Below the pieces are notes generated by a model. It searched no databases. It was not told the DNA's origin and worked only from the letters and a program-made list of their open reading frames with translations. Shown piece by piece: positions 59,907-64,000 of a stretch of 64,000 nt of DNA. The position numbers and the translations under genes were made by a program. Position 1 is the stretch's first letter; each line of letters starts with the position of its first letter. This stretch comes from Mycoavidus cysteinexigens. GTDB taxonomy: Bacteria > Pseudomonadota > Gammaproteobacteria > Burkholderiales > Burkholderiaceae. Where the stretch lies: positions 2,728,001 through 2,792,000 of the forward strand of contig NZ_AP018150.1 in NCBI RefSeq assembly GCF_003966915.1. The letters are read 5' to 3'.

Positions 59907-61271
59907 TTAATTTAAAAAGCCAATTGCTAACAGGGCGATAATGACCACAATAACGCCCCCAATACGCGTGGAAATTTGCGCAAACGGCATTAACGATAGG
60001 CGATGTGCGGCAGATAAAATAGCTATATCGCCGCTGCCTCCCATACCGCTATGACAGCCCGTAACAATAGCCGCTTCAATTGGGAATAAACCCACTTTAC
60101 GGCCAACGAGAAATCCAGTCGCCATTAACGAAATTACGGTTGCAAAAACCGTCACAATAAACGGCAGGTTAAATGCAGCGGTGAGCTTGTCCCATGGAAT
60201 AATCGTCATCCCAGCCGCGAATAGCAAAGGATAAATCGTGACCTTTACAAAAAAATGATACAAGCCAATCGCACCTTGATGCATGGCGGGCGACACTAGA
60301 TTCAACAGCTTGACTAGGATCGCAATCAAAAGCATCGCGATTGGCGCTGGCCAGCCAAACAATTGATGCGTAAGCACCCCAATTAAATAAAAAGAAATTG
60401 CCGTCATCCCGGTTGCCGCCACTTCTGTGAGCAAAGGCCGGGCATCTTCATGCGAATTCTCTGCTTTAACGGTATCGTCTTTTTCTTTATCCGTTTTTAA
60501 CAAACATCCATCCCCTGAAAAGCGTGGGTAATAACGCCCCAAAAGATTCAGTGCGGCCGCCAATATAATGACAAAAAGGTTGGCGAATATAATTGCAGGT
60601 AGAACTTGGGCTAATAAATCACCCTGAGGCTGACCTAGGATTTTTGCATAGCCGATTGATAGCGGAATCGCGCCTTCGCCGAGCCCACCAGCCATGATAG
60701 GGACAACAATAAAGAAAATAATATGGAATAAATCAAGTCCTACCGCTAAGCCCACTAAAGTGCCCGTTATTGCGGCCACAATCGAGCCCATCAATAGTGG
60801 AGCGAAAATTTTTATAAATCCCTGGATCAACACCTGGCGATCCATGCTCAGCACACTCCCGACAATCACGGCAACGATAAATAGATAAATCGGGTGGTTA
60901 TTTTCCCAAAAGGCTTGAATAGGGAGCACAAAATCCGCCGGCAGTAACTGGTGAGCGACCAAATAGGCGGGGACAAAAGTCACGATAATGACCGAGCCCC
61001 CAATGCGGCGAAAAAAAGGAATTGCTTGACCAACTGCAGAGCAGGTATAGCCACATACCGCCAACAAGGCAATCATTGTGCAAATATTGTTACCCATGAG
61101 CTGATGGTTCAGCACCATAGTCGCTAAACATGCCACCAAAATTAAATAAACCGGCAATGGAATAATACCGATTGATTTACGCGATAGGGCTTGCAAAGTT
61201 TTAAGCGAAAAATATTCTTTATAACGCTTAAGTACTAATTCTTTAAAAGTCATAGATTGACGTTTATTCAT
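59907..61271 (-). CDS. 2-hydroxycarboxylate:cation symporter (CitS/MaeN family), second copy
   Basis: 454 residues with an AAGGAG site. The GGxG loops MAGGLGEGAIPLS and HSGMGGSGDIAIL are present, along with the same overall layout as the protein at 3053-4432 and clear similarity throughout (SIGIIPLPVYLILVACL versus VGIIPLPLYFVMLICL). It lies upstream of the broken citE-like gene and shares its terminator, so a small carboxylate-use operon is likely. Confidence 0.9.
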   Translation of the reverse strand: MNKRQSMTFKELVLKRYKEYFSLKTLQALSRKSIGIIPLPVYLILVACLATMVLNHQLMGNNICTMIALLAVCGYTCSAVGQAIPFFRRIGGSVIIVTFVPAYLVAHQLLPADFVLPIQAFWENNHPIYLFIVAVIVGSVLSMDRQVLIQGFIKIFAPLLMGSIVAAITGTLVGLAVGLDLFHIIFFIVVPIMAGGLGEGAIPLSIGYAKILGQPQGDLLAQVLPAIIFANLFVIILAAALNLLGRYYPRFSGDGCLLKTDKEKDDTVKAENSHEDARPLLTEVAATGMTAISFYLIGVLTHQLFGWPAPIAMLLIAILVKLLNLVSPAMHQGAIGLYHFFVKVTIYPLLFAAGMTIIPWDKLTAAFNLPFIVTVFATVISLMATGFLVGRKVGLFPIEAAIVTGCHSGMGGSGDIAILSAAHRLSLMPFAQISTRIGGVIVVIIALLAIGFLN

Positions 61272-61433
61272 CAGTAAGTCTCCTTTTTCAGAGGCTGTGC
61301 AAAGTTGCGTAGACGGTCACAGCACCTACGGTTTATGCCCGCGAAAGAGCCTGTACTCGCGGTCTAATAGCGTTATCAACGCTCTTTTCTAATTCCAAAA
61401 AAGATAAAAATAACCCAATTGATGGATAATGTA

Positions 61434-61446
61434 AACTATTTTAGTT
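61434..61446 (+). promoter_or_regulatory. Palindromic site upstream of first HTH regulator
   Basis: AACTATTTTAGTT is a 5-bp inverted repeat with a 3-base centre, 35 bases before the gene. The same place upstream of the paralogue holds AACTAATTTAGGT. It could be the regulator's own operator. Confidence 0.45.
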
Positions 61447-61480
61447 AAATATCTCATAAAAAGTTTAGCCTAAAGGAGAG

Positions 61481-61919
61481 ATGATGCGGCAGAATCGCTT
61501 TATGCCAACCAATCAAGAAAGAAGTAGTTTTTCAGAGCGTTTGCGACTCGCATTAAAGCGAGGTCATAAGCCTGTAAAAGGGGCGACGGATTTAGCACGC
61601 CTTTTTAATCTACAGCATGACGGCACAGGTGTTTCAGTGCAAACTACGCACAAATGGTTAAGCGGCCGCGCCATTCCAACTACGGAAAAAATCAGAACGT
61701 TAGCTGAATGGCTTGGCGTTAGTGAGCATTGGTTGCATTACGGGCCGCCACCCGATTCAAGCTTATTAAAGGTCAAAGAAACCAAACTTCAACAAGCTAA
61801 GTACCCAACTTCGCCTGAGACCATTGAGCTGGCTAAAAAAAATTGAGGCATTGCCCGAACATCAAAAATACTTGGTAGAAGAGTTAATCACTCAGTTTTA
61901 CGGGCAAGGACCAGAATAA
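61481..61919 (+). pseudogene. HTH (XRE-like) regulator, frameshifted in an A8 tract
   Basis: The frame reads SERLRLALKRGHKPVKGATDLARLFN ... SVQTTHKWLSGRAIPTTEKIRTLAEWLGVSEHWLHYGPPPD and then stops after LAKKN. Removing one A from the A8 run (61835-61842) restores IEALPEHQKYLVEELITQFYGQGPE and a stop at 61917-61919, as in the intact paralogue at 62530. The DNA-binding part is upstream of the shift, so a shortened protein of 121 residues may still bind DNA. Two ATGs (61481, 61484) follow an AAAGGAGAG site. Confidence 0.8.
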
Positions 61920-62482
61920 GTCAGCTGGCGTTTTAGAACACGAGAAACGGCGGAGCGGAGCCCTTCCGAGGCCGCCATCATAAAATCCATACGTTGTTGC
62001 CACCACACTGCCATAACTTAGCTTTAGTTATTCTATTTGAAACGCTGAAAGGACAGCATACGGATATTTCTATTGTAGCTTCCACACCTACCTTACATCA
62101 TTTTGTCTGTGCTGGTTAGTTCTTGAAAGCCGGTTTTAGCCTATCTTAAAGCCGGGGCATCATCACTCAAATTCAACTCTTCATACCGTCCTTTCGGCCT
62201 ACATAATATCGAGTAAACGATTACGCAGCCTCTGGTAAATCGGCTACGTATGCTATTGGGTGGCCTAAATGGGTAAACTCGCTCATCTTTATTGCGGCGT
62301 ACTTAAATCGCGCACGCCTCACAATGAAAATTTTGGAAATAGCGTTTGTGCCCATATGCAAACCCACTCAAACTCGAGCCGCGAGCTTGTCGCACGCAAA
62401 CAAATTCAGCCCTATTTAGCGTTGCATTTAGCTCAATAAACTCGCTAAATTCCAAAAAATACCTGTTATAAGCAAAACTCTA
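61920..62482. other. Spacer between duplicated regulators, no gene seen
   Basis: About 560 bases without a convincing frame on either strand. The last 50 bases are AT-rich. The duplicated unit seems to include only the regulator and its immediate upstream site, not this spacer. Confidence 0.5.
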
Positions 62483-62495
62483 AACTAATTTAGGT
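62483..62495 (+). promoter_or_regulatory. Imperfect palindromic site upstream of second HTH regulator
   Basis: AACTAATTTAGGT matches the palindrome at 61434-61446 with changes at two positions and lies at almost the same distance from the gene. The following TATCATAAAA also matches the first copy. Confidence 0.4.
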
Positions 62496-62529
62496 ATATC
62501 TATCATAAAAGGTTGAACCATAGGGAAAT

Positions 62530-62970
62530 ATGATGAGTCAGAATTCCCATATGCCATCCAATCAAGAAAGATCCGCCTTCTCAGAGCGTTTACGGCTTGC
62601 GTTAAAGCGAGGCCCTAAGCCTGTTAAAGGCGCTACAGACTTAGCGCGCCTGTTTAATCTCCAGCACCGAGACGGTGCTGGCGTTTCGGTGCAGACCACG
62701 CATAAATGGTTAACCGGCCGTGCCATTCCCACTGCAGATAAAATCAAGACGCTGGCCGAATGGCTTGACGTTGGCGAGCATTGGCTGCATTACGGGCCAC
62801 CACCCGATCCAGCGCTCCTAAAAGCCAAGGAAGTTAAGCTTAAACAAGCTAAATATCCGCCTTCTCCAGAAACGGTTACGCTTGCCAAGAAAATTGAGGC
62901 CCTGCCAGAACATCAGAGGTATTTGGTGGAAGAACTGATTACACAGTTCTACGGGAAAGTGCCGGATTGA
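62530..62970 (+). CDS. HTH (XRE-like) transcriptional regulator, intact copy
   Basis: 146 residues; a second ATG at 62533 is better spaced from the AGGGAA site. The helix-turn-helix spans roughly residues 15-85 (SERLRLALKRG ... TDLARLFNLQ ... VSVQTTHKWLTGRAIPTADKIKTLAEWLDV), followed by EHWLHYGPPPD and a helical tail. It is closely similar to the frameshifted gene 600 bases upstream, so this is a recent tandem duplication. Phage-repressor-like regulators often have this form. Confidence 0.82.
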   Translation: MMSQNSHMPSNQERSAFSERLRLALKRGPKPVKGATDLARLFNLQHRDGAGVSVQTTHKWLTGRAIPTADKIKTLAEWLDVGEHWLHYGPPPDPALLKAKEVKLKQAKYPPSPETVTLAKKIEALPEHQRYLVEELITQFYGKVPD

Positions 62971-63000
62971 CATACTCATCCTCCTAAAGGCCTGTGACTC

Positions 63001-63311
63001 CTACTCGCGCAACATAGCATCGAGCCGAATGGGGTTATTTCGGTGCGCTCCTGCTGCTGGCGGCATGACTTCACGGGGGCGTTCCGCCCTGAGAACATTG
63101 AGCGCATCGCCCACATCGGAATTTTCTTCAAAGCCGTAGTGCGCACAAGAAAACATTCCTACTATTTTTCGATACATAGTCGTAACGCACACAGGTACAA
63201 CTTGTGGGCGGACACTGTAATCAGGCATTCACCGTTCCCCGCGAGTTTATAGTCCTACAGGCGGCGGAATGTGCGCCAACGATCTAAGATAGTTTTGTTC
63301 AACTTAGACAT
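63001..63311 (-). pseudogene. IS200/IS605-family TnpB C-terminal remnant
   Basis: The minus strand reads MSKLNKTILDRWRTFRRL, a stop, DYKLAGNGECLITVSAHK, then in another frame SVRPQVVPVCVTTMYRK and FSCAHYGFEENSDVGDALNVLRAE. This follows the TnpB order LNKSILDQGWxxFRRxLxYK, VxPxxTSQxC and FxCxxCGFEENADVxxAxNVL, but with zinc cysteines lost (Tyr for Cys), a stop and a shift. Only the last third or so of the gene is recognisable. Confidence 0.7.
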
Positions 63312-63450
63312 ATTTCTCGCCTATTGGTTCACTTATCCGCCAAATATGTCTGTGTCGGCGCTGATGAGCGGTCTAAAAGGGCTTCCAATCGAGGGTTCGA
63401 AAGAAACACCCTGACATCGCAAAACAATCCTACTAGAAGTAGCCTTGCTA

Positions 63451-63539
63451 TATCATCTTCCTACTTCGCCGCCTCTTGCAACGGTACGCCAATTAGCCTC
63501 GTACGACAGTACATTGAGCAACATGCCACCCACAACTGA
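63451..63539 (+). pseudogene. IS200/IS605-family TnpA (Y1 transposase) C-terminal remnant
   Basis: The frame ends SSYFAASCNGTPISLVRQYIEQHATHN, like the WSPSYFxxSCGGAPIxIIRQYIEQQ end of HUH transposases. It points away from the TnpB remnant, as in IS605-type elements. The catalytic HUH and Tyr parts are not seen. The stretch 63540-63782 shows no further gene. Confidence 0.6.
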
Positions 63540-63782
63540 CGTAAAACGGCCACCTACGACCTCCGTGGCTATCCATCCGCCCCATGTGAGCAAGCGTACC
63601 CACACCTTCGGGGAATGGGCGTTTGAGGGAGTTACGAGGGCGGCGTGGCTTGCGAGATGATGACGGCTACGCCCATTATTGCTGCGGAGCGCTTGGTAGA
63701 AATATATTGCGGTGGGTTCGCTCAATTGGGTGCTGATAAGTTAAATATGTACATCATTTACTCAAGCTTAGCGAGGACGCAT

Positions 63783-63852
63783 CATCGATGCTTGGCGCGA
63801 TTGTCGTCTTTGGCTTCCCGTTTATAGTCACGCTTGCATGCAGGCGGATTGC
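63783..63852 (-). pseudogene. RelE/YafQ-type toxin N-terminal fragment
   Basis: Directly after the antitoxin stop the minus strand reads CKRDYKREAKDDNRAKHR and then TGA. The KRDYKREAKG pattern is the start of YafQ-like mRNA interferases. The rest is not recognisable, so the toxin gene is dead. Confidence 0.5.
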
Positions 63853-64000
63853 TTAATCGCCCGCATACAAGTCTGCCATCAACCCCGCGCTCTTCTTGTG
63901 CTGGCCGGCATCCAGCTCGGCAATAGCTTTGCGCATAGCCGAATTAGGCGCCTTCACATCGAAGGGTAAGCGACTTGCCTCAGCTAGCGCATACTTCAAA
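63853..64000 (-). CDS. RelB/DinJ-type antitoxin, C-terminal part (runs off window)
   Basis: 49 codons to a TAA at 63853-63855 give LAEASRLPFDVKAPNSAMRK and AIAELDAGQHKKSAGLMADL, the usual LPFxxxxPNxxTRxAMxELExG end of RelB/DinJ antitoxins. The N-terminal DNA-binding part lies beyond the window. It was probably paired with the toxin fragment just downstream. Confidence 0.7.
   Translation of the reverse strand, partial: LKYALAEASRLPFDVKAPNSAMRKAIAELDAGQHKKSAGLMADLYAGD

Overview
The window looks like chromosome of a betaproteobacterium of the Burkholderiaceae. The gene orders (mreBCD-mrdA-rodA divergent from gatCAB; metXW next to ampG; hslVU; rsmI/yraN/diaA/BON; rsmB-DUF4390-ntrY/ntrX-like; dacC-dat-ybeD-lipB-lipA; dprA-def-fmt-htpX) are typical of Burkholderia. 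The base composition is nearer 50% GC than the high GC of free-living Burkholderia, and decayed genes, insertion-sequence wreckage and toxin/immunity fragments are frequent. This fits a host-associated relative with a shrinking genome, for example of the Mycoavidus/Glomeribacter fungal-endosymbiont type. That placement is inference from gene content; no rRNA or marker comparison was possible.

Region 1-6.7 kb is a metabolite-uptake and accessory block. It holds two paralogous Tat-type ABC substrate-binding proteins (one cut by the window edge), a LysR regulator, a 2-hydroxycarboxylate (CitS-type) transporter, a decayed remnant of a second such transporter, an ORF-less group II intron with an intact domain V, and a class D (OXA) beta-lactamase bracketed by imperfect direct repeats. 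tRNA-Phe closes the block.

Region 6.7-30 kb is conserved housekeeping: queC-queE-queD (7-deazaguanine synthesis); rodA, mrdA, mreD, mreC and mreB (rod-shape elongasome); gatCAB (tRNA amidotransferase); xthA; an M48 protease; ampG; metW-metX; argB; hslU-hslV; dksA; a cytochrome c; a BON lipoprotein; a DiaA/GmhA-type SIS protein; yraN; and rsmI.

Region 30-37.4 kb is an accessory island between rsmI and lipA. It contains a Ser/Pro/Gln-rich protein with five 20-residue repeats (effector-like), a small lipoprotein, a deleted IS3-family element, an intact AT-richer gene for a cytidine-deaminase-fold protein (HAE...PCxxC), a decayed ISKra4-type transposase with a pRiA4b ORF-3-like companion, and a wrecked DUF1910/DUF1911 (PoNi-like) immunity gene. 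It looks like a graveyard of toxin, immunity and effector genes in which the deaminase gene is the best-preserved member and the most interesting gene of the window.

Region 37.4-57.1 kb is a long, largely co-directional minus-strand set: rsmB, DUF4390, NtrY/NtrX-like two-component system, ferredoxin, hydrolase, dacC, D-amino-acid aminotransferase, ybeD, lipB and lipA, preceded by def, an ArnT-like glycosyltransferase, htpX and fmt, with an IS5 remnant at the fmt end. dprA, a thioredoxin-like gene and topB lie on the plus strand.

Region 57.1-64 kb is accessory again. It has a Fic fragment fused to a serine-resolvase fragment, a complete DUF1016/PDDEXK nuclease gene, a citE-like gene broken by one base next to a second CitS-type transporter, two tandem HTH regulators with shared upstream palindromes (one frameshifted in an A8 tract), IS200/IS605 remnants, and at the edge a RelB/DinJ-type antitoxin with a broken toxin gene.
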